Assembly (NCBI GenBank): GCA_946406115.1
Contig: OX291548.1
Coordinates: 7,490,373 to 7,554,372 of the forward strand
Direction of reading: 5' to 3'
Length of the DNA: 64,000 bases
DNA from: Apoda limacodes
Taxonomy: Eukaryota > Arthropoda > Insecta > Lepidoptera > Limacodidae
Part shown: positions 39,856 through 53,744 of the stretch, one piece after another
Layout of the letters: every line of letters starts with the position of its first letter
Numbering within the stretch: position 1 is the stretch's first letter
Notes under the pieces: generated by a model
Databases searched by the model: none
Seen by the model: only the letters and a program-made list of their open reading frames with translations
Told to the model about the DNA's origin: nothing
Made by a program: the position numbers and the translations under genes

Positions 39856-41695
39856 AATCATTTTTGAAATGTTTTACGTATTATAATCTATGGGTATTAG
39901 GTACTAAAATATCATTTTATCATTGTCTGTCATTTTGCTGTAAATCTCGAACGCTAAATAAAAAAAAAAAAACGGAATGTAACCTCAGATTTTATTGCGC
40001 TGCTGTGGGGTAGGCAGTAGGTAAGTACATATAGTAAGTAACTAGTAACATTTTTTTACACTTATGGTTCAACACTAAAACTTTAATTAAAATAAGTCTA
40101 TAAGGATTTATGTAACCGGTTTGAAACAAATCAGACATACAGAAAGATGGTTTACAAATGGATAGGTACTGTAACGTAAAGCGGTTTTTTTTTTATTTTA
40201 TACAATAAAACTAAGCCCACAAAAGTTATATTGTTTTGTTTGGTTTAATTTACAAAAAGCTCCCACATTCTGTAGAGGCAAAATGTTTTAACAAAATTAA
40301 TAAGCTTGCGATCAGAACAAAAGCGACCATTAAGTACAGGAAAGATTCAATTTATTTTATCCACGAAAATTTACAAGTTGAAAATTTAATTAGGGCCGAA
40401 TATTTCTCACCGTTATGGCTCGTAACAAATAGCGCGTATCGGCTCATGCAAATTGATCAGAAAGATAGCGTGTTACGGTAGTTCGTTATAAAGGAAATAG
40501 AACGGGAGCTTTTGCTCAGACCACAAGGCGCGGCAACGCCTCTCCCATCGCTAATATAAGCTAATGGAAAATCGAAGTATTATCTGTTCCCCATCCTTAA
40601 CGCTCCCCACTCGTTCCTTCCCAACTTTTGATCCTCGACAAATTTTAAAGATTCCTTTGAGCTTTAATAAATTTATTGTAGCGGTTGATGTAGCTGTAAG
40701 AAAACTCAATTAATTTTAAAAGGGTTTTTGTGTTGTTTTTTTCTTACACAAGGCTCCTTTTTATTGCCAAAAAGAGCTAAGAACCTCTCAATGGTACAAG
40801 TATCGTTAGCAGTCCTTTGTTTCTACGTCCTTTGAAACCGCAATTAGTAGTTCAACAATCTATTTGAGCTCTTTATATCGCAATAAGTCTCCGAAGATTG
40901 TGATCAAATAAAATAAAAGCAATTTAGTAAACAAGCTTAATTTAAGAGTATTTTATTTACTTTGTATTTGAAGAAACGTCTATTTTATTTTTGATATAAT
41001 CAACAAAGCTTTAATATGATACGTCTGTCCCCCAACTATTACAAAAAGCGGTGGTCACAAGTAAGTTTAGTCGATTGTACTCAGTAAGTACACTAATTTA
41101 TAAGATCACTGTCAGGGAATTAATGTCGAGAGTCCAACATTGGGGACCAGCAAATCTATTCTATCTAGTTGCCACCAATGAAAAACTAAATCACTAGATC
41201 CCTCACCTAATTTAAGAGGACAAGGTATAGTCATTAATACACATGTCACTCCTCGTGCTTCTACAAAATGTAGCCCATTTATATCAGCGCGTAGGGCTTG
41301 GGAATTATGGTAATCGTACGACTCGTCTTTTGTCTGTAATGGTGGGTAATTACTGGGCCATCTCCGGGGGACACTTCGTCTTCTGCAGGGGACCTGAAGC
41401 TCGAAAATTCGACACTCGTTACGTGAATCGTCTCAACTTTAAAAAGGAACGCGATTTTGAATACTGTCGTGGGAGTTGAAGTGTCGTGCTTGACAAATTA
41501 GAATAAATTTGTTTTTTTAAGGGTTTTATTAGCTTGAATTTAATTATTATTATTTTATGAAAATTCCATTTAAATAAACAAAATAAAGTGTACTTTAAAA
41601 ATTAAGCTGAGATTGATTGTTTACCTGCTGTTAGCTGTTGCGGTGTTTTGTAGTCTGAAGGTCGGACACCATTTTTCAAATTTGTTTGTTAATAT

Positions 41696-41900
41696 TTATA
41701 GTACCGGGGCGACCGAGCTTTACCCGGAATTTTTTTTTCAAAGAATCACGTTTTAACAAATGTACAACAATATAGGTAAATTAAAAAAACAAATCTTATC
41801 TAAATACAAAATTTCATCCAATCCTTAGACCAGTATCCGAGATACGCAAATATACGTGATATATATATTTACGAGAATTGCTCGTTGAAATATATAATAA
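41696..41900. repeat. Dispersed repeat fragment (LINE 3'-end-like)
   Basis: GACCGAGCTTTACCCGGAAT, then AAATTTCATCCAATCC and GTATCCGAGATACGCAAATA, ending in an AT microsatellite. The wording matches lepidopteran LINE 3' ends as I remember them; unclassified. Confidence 0.4.
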
Positions 41901-44900
41901 ACTGTTAAAGCGAGTATTTATCTATGTATACGTCAACGAAATTTTAGCGCTATTAATAAAATAAAAGACGGACGGACGTTTCGAAGTTTTATAAGGGTAC
42001 TTGTTTAGTAATTTAGTAAAGAAACATGAAAGAACCTAGAAATATATTTTATTGGTTACTAAATAAAAATCGTAGATGGCTTCTAACTTATTTATTCGAT
42101 GATAAAGGGGTATGTTTCAGATCATTAACGATGGAGTAGGATCAAACGTGATTTCTTATTGGAAAGGAAAAGGAAGCAGCCGACGCTCATAGGTAATAGA
42201 GAAAGCGAACAAACGAACCCCAAAAGAGGCTAATTTCATCTCTATTATTCCTTCATTGAGATTAATATCCAATTATGTTATGTGTCATGCTTGTTTATTG
42301 CGTAGTAGTTGTAATAAAAAGCGTTTTTTCTTCTAGGAAGGAAAGAAGTCTTATGGTGAGATTTTAGTGTCTGGCCGTCTTTATGTATGACATGTTTAAG
42401 CACCTACAAAATAATAGGAGGAACAAACAATACTCAATTTTTGGTGCAGTTTTAGAACATGTCATAAGAAGAATAATTTTGTTGTTATTGGAAGGGGCCT
42501 GAGATTGGGGGTTGAATCCTGAAAGTGGGGTTATGTGGACATTGACACAAAAATTACTATCACCTATCTCCAAAGGTTGCTAGCTAAAACATTTGAAATA
42601 ATTCCGAATGACAGATAATTCTGTATATGTAACAGAAATGTTAAGTATAACAGTTTTTGATAAATAAATAAAAACTAATAAAATTTCTATGAACCGAGTT
42701 CGATTCGCACTTGATTGCTTTTAAAATAGATTACACACTTTGCGATGTAGTTTCGAACACGTTATTCAGGAGGAGATTAAGCAAATACAAGCTATTTTTG
42801 GGCAATCTCAGGAGAGACGGTGACACGTGCTCACAATCTTAAACTCGTTATCCAAAACCATTTCTGAAGCAATTTTGAATTTACCCCTTTAATCGTGATT
42901 TAAAGTTACAAATAAGTAACCTACATCCATCTATACCAATATAAAACTATAACGAAAATGTGTCTGTACATAAATATTTCGTATCAATAATTGATTGAGA
43001 TCGACAAGGTCCGGGCGAAGTGAAGTGAATTTTTGATTGTTATGTGGCTCACGCAAAAACTACTTATCGGATTTTGATGCAGTATTCGTAGGTATTCAAC
43101 TTAAGATCTGGAAAGATGATATAGAGTGATCGGCAAAAGCTAGTTAAATTTGTTGTTTTCAACTAAATGTATGTTCTCAACAAACCAATTCCCTGATTTC
43201 GGTTTTAAATTTAGTACTAAAGTTGTTCACAACTGAACTCTATGCAATATTTATATGAGGGAGTAGCACCGCGATTTATAGTTGGGAAACAATCGGAAAC
43301 TTGGTCCAGCGCCGTCGTGACTTCGTTTTAATTAGTACCCATTCATCGTGGAACAATCGAGTCCTCGAACAAATCCATTATCGAGAACTTTTCGATAGTC
43401 GAAAGAGGTGTATTCAAAGTTTGCAATTGCAAAGGGAGCTGATTGGAACGGACTTTTGTAAATCTTAGATTTTCACGATCCAGACTTAGATAACTGTAAA
43501 GAATACGTTCTGCTGAGATGAGATATAAAAAGCCTTGTTGAACTTAAAACATCTTTCATTGGAATGATTTAAAGTCTTATTCGATTTTTTTAGGTCAAGC
43601 GTTTATCATATTATGTAGCGTAAAGTTATCAACCAAATTCAGTGGCTATATTTTCGATATTTCTTAGTTAGATAAGAACAAAATGGAATGATGTAATGTT
43701 ATGCCATACAATTTTATCAGCGATATACTCTCGGTGACTGCGGACGGAATCATCAACTGTATTAAGCCCATTTTGATTATGATATAGACTGATGATACCT
43801 AATGATTGATGTCAAATTTAAATTGATGATTTGGTGTTATGAGTCGTATCATATTTGTGATTGTAATGAATGTTTTTTTTACTTTTAGGTACTCAGTTGT
43901 ATAAATTGTTCTAAAGCGATCTCTTAATTAGTAATTAATATAAAAATATTTGTTAATATATAATATTTTGCAAATCGTCTTCAGGGATTACAATTATTAT
44001 AATTATATAATACGAAGCCTTAAAATGTCTTTGACTTATAGAAGATATTGGTCTTAGTTTAATTATAGATGAAAGGTTAACTTAGAAATAGAAATAGGTC
44101 CGAAAGTTCACGTCGCACGAGGTCTCGTAGAAGCACAGGCAATGTATCATGTCAAGACGAGACTGCCGCTGTCGTACTGATAAGATTACCAGACAAAGGA
44201 AGTCCACCCATATCACTACACCACGACCGCTAAGTGCGAACCTTCATTTACTACCCCCGGCGTTTATGCAAAGGCTCTCAGTGTTGTGGCCAAGGATTTA
44301 AGGTTTATATTGTCTTGTAACGCTTTTATTAGACTCCCAACATCAATGTCCGCTTAGTTAAAGGACACTCAGCTTTATTTATGTAGAAATACTGACATTC
44401 TACCTTATTTGTTATTGCAAAGAGTGCTCTGCTTAGAAACAGAACCTTCTGCTACTATAAATAAAGTCGAACTTCAGTTGTTGCATTGTTGAAATTGCAT
44501 TGTGTTGGAGAAATGTGAACTTATTTGCGAATGACTTTAGGGCGAGTTTTTTATAGTGAATGTATATGGAGCGGTTAGCCGGGTGGTTTCCGGAGTGCGA
44601 TAAGGAGACGACGTAGGCTAAGTCTGCCCGTCACGCGACCTGTCCACTAATTTATGTTGCGCTGATTTGAGATATAAAACTAGTAGATGCTACCCTTCCT
44701 CGACTTCAAGTGAGTGGCAAAGGCTTTTTTTTATAGGCTTTTATGTTAATACACTGTCTAGCAAAATATCCGTGTGGCCTGATCAGGAAACTTATGTACA
44801 TATGTTTACTAAGCCAAGGTACTTATTTAAGATACGAAATTAAAAAAAGTGAAGATATGTTTACTAAATATGAGACAAAATATGTCGTTCTTTTACCATT

Positions 44901-46144
44901 AGATTATTTTTTTAATTTAAATAGGAATAAATCTTTTAAGTAACTACTCGTCCTCAACTTTGTATTTTTACTGCCATTCAATATAAACATACATATATTA
45001 CAATCCATACGTTCGAAGTAGCTCAGTGCCTATGGAAAGAGTTACGCTTGGAATATCCTTACGTGACAGTAAAGAGGAAATGTGTAAAACAAAATTAGTG
45101 ACTGACATAGCTCAAAAGATTAGAGAATTATTGACAATAGGCAGGCTCATATCATCGTGAACGATGGGGAGGGAAGGGAACTTTTGGCTGGATACCGAAG
45201 GTCGCGTTAAGTAGTCGAACGCAGGAGACACAAACTGCTGTTTGAAACCTGAGGAACCTAAGTATGACCAACAGTAGAAGTAGGTATAGACGGTGATATA
45301 ATAATCATAATGATAATTGTAATCAACGCTAAAAGAATTTAAAAAGAAGTATGGTTTAACAGGTCAAGTAACAGTTTGTATAGCCTTGGTACCTTATATG
45401 CAAGTATTTAGATTGGTTAGCAGTTAACAAGCGCAAAGTGCATCGCTTCAGTTCGTTAGAAAGCTTGTCTGGCGTGGCTTCATTAGAGCTTACAAGTAAA
45501 TAGAGAAAAAGTAAAGCGACCGTTGGCTCACGTTACACGTAACAGAATATCCTCATGATTTCAACATCTGCTAATGGCCGAAACAATGTGGAGGTAAACC
45601 ATTAATCTCACTATCTCATTGTACATATTTCTTTGTCTAAATCCATTAAATTAATTACGACCATTTGGGGCGCCGACTCTGTATTTATTAGGCTCGTTAT
45701 CATTCATTGAATCTTACGATAGAGGAGTACTGTTCCGTATAAATTGGAAGAAATGCCAAGACGTTGCCGTGATAGATGCCTGACTTACACGTAAATGGGG
45801 GCCCAAATTAGATGTCTACCGAAGAATGCAGTTGCCGCGGTGACTGATTCCTGTAGATGGATTTCGAAGGGAAGGGATTCGTTGGAGTGCCGCTAAGATT
45901 CATAGGTGTCATCGAAGCTTCCGATAAGGGCACCGAAATTGGGAAATTCCTTTCAATATTGCGACTAGGTGCAAAGAGCGGAATGAAAAATGAGAACGTA
46001 TAGATTGATCTCGTTCTGAATGACCATGATTTATTTTTGGGAAAAGTGTAACGACTTATTAAAATGAAAAAAAATAAGATATAGGTATGTCCGACATCTT
46101 GTATCATGTTGTTAAATTTTCGTCAGAATATGTTTACCCACTAA

Positions 46145-46325
46145 AAACTTTGGGGTACTAGATTTTGCCAGCGGCTCCGCCCGCCGTAAATTCAGTTGAC
46201 GGCGAGGAATCCCTACAACTCCTATAGAATTTAGAATTTTTCGAGATAAAAACTATCTCCATACCAAATATTTTACCAAACATATTATTTTTGCAATTAT
46301 AATATTAGTATAGATAGATTAGGTA
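46145..46325. repeat. Dispersed repeat fragment (RTE-like 3' end)
   Basis: GCGGCTCCGCCCGC near the start and TATAATATTAGTATAGATAG at the end are typical of RTE-type LINE tails in insects. No coding part. Confidence 0.4.
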
Positions 46326-46989
46326 TTTAATTTACAAAACAATGCAGGAGTTTGGAAAAATAAGAAGTCTTTAGTCGTGGACAATGGGTCGCCGTAGTGG
46401 AACGCGGACATTTGATTCGAGTTGAACTCGTCAACAGATGTCAGATAACCAACGACAGCGCCCGACTTCATTAACCTTTACCCGTCCGCAGAGACATTAA
46501 TTAAGTTTAATAGAAACAACCAAAATAAACTCTTGCAGATAAATAGGGCAAGATAGTTATTTAATTGTCTTATCAGAAGAATGGCTCGAGTCGAGGATCG
46601 TCTCCAGGGCCAAGAAAATAATGCAAGGCGCTGAAACTTAACTTTTGTCAAAACTTTGTTTTTCTTGTTGGAACAACTCTTCCACTAATGAACAATTCAG
46701 AAACGAGGTTGAGGAGTAATGTTTCTTTGTGATTGCATTTTAAAGAATAAAATGTTCGACGTAGAAACTCAGTAAGAAGTGTCTTCAAGAATTTTATTTC
46801 ATACTTTATTAATATAAAGACAGTTGGTGTTATGAAGTAAACAATCACATCTCACTAATATCTTTAACCTTCTTATGTATTTAATTTAATAATAATTGAA
46901 AACAATAATTACTGAACACATACCTACCTAATCATCGCTACCTAAATTCCAGTTTGTTTTCTACAATTTATCAAAGGAGATCATCAAGA

Positions 46990-47345
46990 CGCGAGCAATC
47001 ATTAATAAAGACTGAGTCCAAAAATCCGGATGAGCGGTTTTCATATCTCCGTGAGAGAGTGTTCTGCTCCACAGATGTCGCGAATGATGAGGGGAATTTA
47101 TTCAACAGTTAAAGTGACACGCTGCGTCTCTCGAACGGTCATATTTTTCGTCGCTACTTTTTTCAGGAGCGGAAGTTTGAGCTCCGTCGTCGTCGATGGC
47201 CTGATAGAGATTGATGATCGTCTTTCCCGCCCGCACCCCTCGCGGGTCACTGAGCTTACGCGATTACACGCATGCCAGAGGGAATTCGCATATATCCAAA
47301 TTACGTTCAAGATGGACCCAATTTCTTACCCGGATAACTACTAGA
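46990..47345. promoter_or_regulatory. Complex non-coding island upstream of Ten-m (candidate regulatory element)
   Basis: Balanced-composition block with stretches such as TCGTCGTCGATGGCCTGATA and CATGCCAGAGGGAATTCGCA. It has open frames on both strands (+ 47030-47344, - 47098-47310) without recognisable domains. More likely a non-coding element than an exon. Confidence 0.3.
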
Positions 47346-48440
47346 TAATAATCCTAAGGGACATTTACGTCAAACTCCTCAGTATATCAAGCTGATCAAA
47401 ATTAAGAGCGCCTTCAACGTTATTATGTAACGTAGAGTAGTGAAAGCACACATAACTCTGAAATAATGCACAGTGTAAATATGAAAACTGAAATTCACGT
47501 TCAATTTTATCGGAGCTGCATTGTGTGGAAGCGCGAATCGCTCCGATCGAGTAGGGTGATCTAGGGTAATGCACAACTGGAATATGGTAAACTATTTCCA
47601 TGTTTTGATAAAAACAGACTATAATGGTCTTTGTGGGGGAGGATATTGTTAAGTGACTTATAATATACTGAGTAGGTTTATATTGTTAAACGTTAAAAAG
47701 TGTGCAAAATAAATATTTACATGAATTTTCCATACTAGACTTTAGTTAAACAAATAATGGCAGTGACGCGAGTGTAAGAGAGACACGTCACATCATGTGC
47801 ATTTGTCATATTACGCGATGCACCGACGCGGCGACGCCATCTTGAAACTCGAGAGGTTTCGACACCGACTGAGTGGCTCATTGACGCCCACCTCTACACA
47901 TGAACTCTATCAAATAGCATAAAAAAGTATTTTCTTTGCGTAATTGGCAAAAATAACGGACTATACAACTTCAGTTTTCTGAACAAATTCGTACAATAAA
48001 GTCAGAACCCAGTGATCAGAATATTTAGGGGTGAGGCCTCTCAATTGTGGTATAATCATATCTCGTATGCAATAAATCTCCGCAACTCTTGTGGCTTGGA
48101 TCGGGTTACACCCTCCATTTGTGCGGTTATTTGCATTTTGAAATAAAACGGCAGCGGCGCTGAGGGATTTGACGGAACTTTGACAGGTGTGTATCATATT
48201 GTTTTTTTTTAATTGGTTCGTTTGTGGTTGCTTTAGATCTGGTAAAATAAGTTAGCTTTAGTTTAAATCCTCTAACTACACAATATAATACATGTCGTAA
48301 ATTATATATTTCTTCATTTTAATCATAATAACTTTTAAAATATTAGTTTTGATAATGCATTATTACGTTTAAAATATGCTCGTAAAGCAAATTTTGGTGC
48401 ATAGCATAACGGACTATTTAATTTTAAAGGTTTGTATATT

Positions 48441-48700
48441 TCGCAGCCATCTGGTTAGATTAGCCAGTAAATTGGATGCCTAGGCAGATCGTCAAGTATG
48501 GAAAAGAAAGGTACAGAAATCGCACTGTATATGTCATGTATGTTGGGTTAGGTTCAGTTTCTCTTTTTTGAACGTAGATGCGTAGCGAGCAGAGCGTTCC
48601 AGCCAAGTTTCATATAATAATCTGTTCAGTTAAATGATAATATCTTTCCCATACTTAACGATCTGCCAATTAACTGGCTAATTTAACCAGATGGCTGCGA
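48441..48700. mobile_element. MITE with ~55-bp terminal inverted repeats
   Basis: Left end TCGCAGCCATCTGGTTAGAT then TAGCCAGTAAATTGG ... GCAGATCGTCAAGTATGG. The right end, reversed, reads TCGCAGCCATCTGGTTAAAT then TAGCCAGTTAATTGGCAGAT, CGTTAAGTATGGG. The ends match closely over more than 50 bases. About 260 bp in total, no coding capacity. Target duplication unclear in AT-rich flanks. Confidence 0.75.
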
Positions 48701-50874
48701 CATATTATATATAACATACTACATTCTTACTTTAGTTTTCCTTCTTATTCAATAAAGTGAAGAGATAGTTCATCCCTGAAAGTTAGGCAAACATCCCTGG
48801 CGACCCGTTCACTATAGATCTCGGGGTCAAGAACACTTTCGGTTCGTTGTACTCAAATAGATATAGCACAGTGTGCATTAGCGAGGGTAGTTTCTTTAGA
48901 GTTTTTCTTTATGGGACCCTTCGGCCTCTTCCGGTAGGGTCGTAGGGATCCGCGATTAAATGCATGTCATTTTGATTTATTGGATGCAATAATTATACAT
49001 CACGCGCTTAGCGGATATATCGTGGTGTGTAGACTACGGAACTCGCGGCGCATTGTCGTTTTGTTCGTAGGGTGTGCTTGTGCAGTGGACATAGTAAATT
49101 AAATTGTATTGTTTGTTCGTAGTGCTAATGACATTAGCATATGTTTTATGAGCTAAATTTGTTATTTTTAACACGTGTTTTTTTTACAATTTTTTTTTTA
49201 TTTAATAGTTTCTACGGTACCTTTTACAATATAATATTGATATTTTGATAACCTACATTCTTTACTTTACTTAGTGGATACAACTTAATTCAAATAAATG
49301 CGATACAAATCATGTACGTACGTTTTGAAAATTTAATATTTCATATAAACTATTGCTTTACTTTTTAGGGGTTGCGGTTTAAGTTCGGCATTTGTTTTTC
49401 AAAAACACTCTTGTACATATAGTCTTTAAACAAAATTAACGTAAATCAAAACCTTAGATGCCTAATTTCGGTAAGTTCGAATAGTCAAACTGCGTCACTC
49501 ATCCATGTCGACAATTCTTTAACTCGAAAACGAATAGATAGTCGACTCGATCCCGGAAAATGGGACAAGCACCATCAATCCTTTACGGATTTCCAAATAT
49601 GTAACATATAGGTACGTAAATATAAAAGTAAAGCGACGAAACACGACACATTTGCAACATAACCCTCATAAAAAGCTCGAGGTCCGATAATATATGGAGT
49701 AACGGATAGCGGGTGAAAAAAAACTATTACTGGGGTCTTAGTAGAAATGGATTCGGGGTCATCGCTTTGTGTCATCTTCCATATTGAAGGGTGATCGTTC
49801 GTCACTGTTACATTCGGTACAGTTAGGTCCAAAAGATGGATGACGCAGGCGACCCGTTGTGTTTGAGTAACGCTCGCCCCGCCATTTACATTTTTGTAAA
49901 TGGATTTTAAACTCGACTGTGCGCTTGACCGAATAGTGGCCGTTTGTCCTTTTTCAGGATTTTTGAGGTATTGGTTTCCCTATTTAGGGTACCCTTTTTC
50001 ATCTTTGGACTTATTTATTGCTGCACATAAATCTACTCGCTTGGAGCAATACAGTATTTTGTGATGTACAGTTTTTGTATCCGAGGTCCAATATTTTTCG
50101 GTTTATTTTTATTAGAATACTAGAAAGTTAGTCAACAAATTTGCATCTCTAAATTATTTTGCATGTTTGTTTTGACAGATATTTTAATTTATGTGTTTAA
50201 ATTTACTTATTTTAAGAATTTAGTTTGTGATAAATTTTCGTGTAAGGTCGTATGAATAAGCAGTTTCAATTTAGACGAGTTAAGATTAAGACTGTTAAAT
50301 ACGTCCCTGGGAGCCATTTTGCCTGCCTGGCGATCATACGAGGCCCTTAATGACGTCATCCATCAAGCACGGTTGACAGCCCCGCGCAGTTGCAAGAGAC
50401 GCTGATTTCCTGATATGTATTTTGAAAAATCAACGTAAATTGATGTCCATATTTATTCAAGATTTGCATATACATAGTTGTGCGTTTAACTAGCAATGAT
50501 TCATTACTTTTTATCCATGGAAAACTGTTTTTTTCCATGTGTAAATTAAGAACAGGTGATAAGGTCGTTCTATAGTTACTATAATGCCTCTATAATCAAC
50601 AGGTTAAACATTACTATTAATAGGATAAAAAATAGGAAAAGGAAAGGTTGGCAAACGTATATCGATCAAATTGAGTCTGTTCTCAGAAAAGGTGAGGTCT
50701 AGAGTAGGTACTTTAAACCGTCGAACGTGTATCAAAGCATTGATGCGTCTGGATTAGGCAAAAGCAGTGTGTGAGGATCGTTGCATGTAGAAGTCTTTGG
50801 TTGCCTCTTTGGAAAATAGACGTAATGTTGCGTATGTACGAGTGTGTATAGGTAAATCTCTAAAATTAATAATA

Positions 50875-51128
50875 TCTAATAATAATAATAACATTTGTGG
50901 ACATTGCACACAGCGCCGCCTGGTTCCAAACTAAGCAAAGCTTGTGCTACGGATACCAGACAACGGATACAAATACACATATAATTTTTTGTAAATACAT
51001 ACGTATTGTACATAAACACCCGTTGTTTCAAGACAAACACAAATAATAAATATCTGTTTTGTGCGAAAATCAAACCCACGTCACTTGATTCATCAGTCGG
51101 GTCATTACCCACTGAGCCAGGGAGCTGA
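50875..51128 (-). mobile_element. tRNA-derived SINE, complete-looking copy
   Basis: Read on the - strand: head GGCTCAGTGGGTAATGACCC (A-box-like), a B-box-like GGGTTTGATTTTCGC about 45 bases later, a body with CCGTTGTCTGGTATCCGTAG and AAGCTTTGCTTAGTTTGG, then an (ATT)n-type tail (50875-50892 on +). It is the reference for the copies at 10150-10695 and 55609-55790. Confidence 0.7.
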
Positions 51129-51873
51129 CAAATTTTGTCTAGAGAACTTAAATACACTCTTACGAAACTCTCTGTAAGGTACGTACTGTTTCCACTAATG
51201 CTACAGTATTAGGTCGTTACAAGGCCTAAAAGGATTTGTAGCGCATGGTTAAGTCTAGGAATTCGAGATAGCACTTAGGTTAACGCGGTGGGACACGCTG
51301 ATCCGGATTAGTAATCATACGGTAAACCTATTACTGGTTCAAGTGTGAAATCGCATTGGGTGCTCCACCGGGCTGCTTGCCAGATTTGTATATTGGCTTG
51401 TAATTTTTGGAAAATACTTTATTTGAACATTATATGTACATATAATACTTGTGTAGACTCTTCGGCTGAGGTAAAAGTACAGATTCCTACCATCTCGTCG
51501 GAGCGTGTTGTGGAAGGCGACTCCCTCGAGATTACACTCCGGTGCGCGTGTGCCCCTTATATTATTCAGTCGGCCATCGAAGGTAAAGGAAGGAAGAAGG
51601 AATCGTGAGGTAAGGTGCGCGGTGAGATGGAGGGCGAGCGCACCCGACTAACTTATTTCGTTACATATGTCAAGTCGGGTGCTGTACAGCCAGTCATACA
51701 TTTTGATTGTCTCGACGTTGTCGGATTTATCAAAGGCGGGGACTGACTGTATAAATGAAATGAATGGTTTGGCTGTTCTAGTTCTCATCCCCTTTAAACG
51801 GGACAAATCCGCAGGAAGTTACTGTGTACAGTCGGGTCAAGCCTGGTCATTGTGGAGGCATATGTGGTAGGTC

Positions 51874-51877
<4 letters not shown>

Positions 51878-51907
<30 letters not shown>

Positions 51908-52156
51908 CCACTAAGGTGGCAAACAAGCCTACGGTCCGCCTGATGGTAAGCGGTCACCGTAGCCTATGGACGCTTGCAACACCAGGGGCATCACTCGCGC
52001 GTTGCCGACCCTTCAGAAATCTAATAACTTCTTTTTTGAAGAACCCCATACTGTAGTCCTTAGAGAAAACCTTGGCAGGGAGCTCATTCCACAACCCAAG
52101 GGTTCGCGGGAGGAAGTTTCTCTGAAACCGCACTGTTCGCGACCATTTTGGTTCCA
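51878..52156 (-). mobile_element. Young 5'-truncated LINE (family Y) with 9-bp target duplication and 27-base poly(A)
   Basis: On the - strand it encodes RTVRFQRNFLPRTLGLWNEL and [20 protein letters not shown] to a stop at 51954, then the 3' UTR GACCGCTTACCATCAGGCGG and a 27-base poly(A) (T run 51878-51904). AGGTCTACT occurs at 51869-51877 and 52157-52165, bounding it exactly. Coding frame intact over its length. Confidence 0.88.
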
Positions 52157-52307
52157 AAGGTCTACTGTCAGTAGTAAAATTTTTTGGGTGATAAGAAGAA
52201 GAATAGGAAGAAAGACTAGAATATTATGATATTAATAACATCTATTACCAAAACATGTCATAAATACGTTAGTTAAATCAATCAATTAATCTTAGTATAC
52301 TACTACG

Positions 52308-52545
52308 TGTATAATGAAGCTAGTGAGTTTGTTTTTTTGTTCGAATGCGCTTATCTCTGGACCTACCAGTAGGATTTGAAAAATCCTCAATGAATTTGAT
52401 AACCCTGTTCTTGACGAAGGAAGCCTATTTAAGGTGCTATGACCCTGAGGAGCCGAGCAAAAAGGAAGTCAACGCGTTGGGTAAGGAGATGGCACTGCAG
52501 CGCAAAATCAACGGAAATGAATCAGCTAGTGTTTTCATAAAAGCG
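52308..52545. repeat. Dispersed lepidopteran repeat
   Basis: AATGAAGCTAGTGAGTTTG, then GGATTTGAAAAATCCT and an end in TCAGCTAGTG follow a repeat pattern I recall from moth genomes. The 69-codon frame inside it (52345-52554) is therefore not taken as a gene. Confidence 0.45.
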
Positions 52546-52689
52546 AAACACTAAATATCCTTAAAAATCATTGTCTTATTATCTCAAAGACACGGTGAAA
52601 TTACGTTGATACGAATACGGTTAGCTGTTTTAATTTAATTATTAGCTATCAAATATGAAGGAATGAATTTTATGGATAACAAAATCCAT

Positions 52690-53070
52690 TAGTGTAGCTC
52701 GTATAAATCGAGAGCTTTCGTCGATATTAATCTCGAACCTCGAGTAATAGAAACGTAGACGCCTATACCTCACGAGATAAAGGCGAGTGTACAAGACACG
52801 GGTATTCCATCAAGGCCCGACGCTTCTCACCTACCAATTTTTATGTTTTCATAAATTTTCATCTCGATCAATATTTTATATTCACGCTGATGCGGGGTCT
52901 TTTTTGCAAGTTCTCGCCACGCTCCCCCTATTTTATTTATTCGGTTGGTGGCCCCGCGAGATTCGCCACTTGAATCTCTCGATAACATTTTTCACTTGGA
53001 TAATGTTATCACGTTCGCATTGTATCGTTTATGCACCTTTTGTCGCTTCGTGCAAATATTTGGGCTTCGT
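52690..53070. promoter_or_regulatory. Complex non-coding island upstream of Ten-m (candidate regulatory element)
   Basis: Balanced composition; contains TCGATATTAATCTCGAACCT and ATGCGGGGTCTTTTTTGCAA. The 105-codon + frame at 52787-53104 is hydrophobic and lacks a recognisable motif, so I do not call it a gene. Confidence 0.3.
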
Positions 53071-53744
53071 TGTTGGAAGTAAAGTGCTTCAACATAATAG
53101 CTAAAGGTGAAAATGATGTAAGCAAAAACCACTATAATACGGTAGGTACTATTATTTGATCAAACTTCGGTACCTATAGATGATCTGTTTTTAACCTACT
53201 TCTAAATAAGGAGGATGTCCTTAATTAAAAATCAATATAGAAGTTGAAAATGTGATATGTTTGTCTATATGGATGGTATCGTAGACTGTTTCATTGGTTA
53301 TTATATATAATAGCTATAAATAATGTGATATTCTCGTGTATTTGAATAACATAAAGAAGCCAATTTGAGTAGTTCCTGGAGTAACTTAAAAAATCAAAGG
53401 CATTTAATATAAATGTAAATATATATTCTTATTTAAACGATAAATGTAAACAGTAGTCATAAATGAGTGACAGTGTATGAGGATCTTATTTTAAGTTACA
53501 TCATATTGATATTTCAAGGTAAGACGATATTATGACTATAAAGAGCAAAATAAGGTATATATGATAATTAAAATAATATAAAACAGTAGGTACCATGTGC
53601 CTAACTAGAAGAGGTTAAGCATAAACCAGTTAACTATGACAAAGCTATGCGACAGAAATATCATCACAAGTACAAATAAGGCAACGTCATCATAGGATTG
53701 GAGCACAATGGGACCTTCTATAAGGCCTATAAGGCATTATTAAG

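Noticed and set aside
52345..52554. 69-codon hydrophilic frame
   Set aside because: It coincides with a dispersed lepidopteran repeat (52308-52545), so an open frame by chance is more likely.
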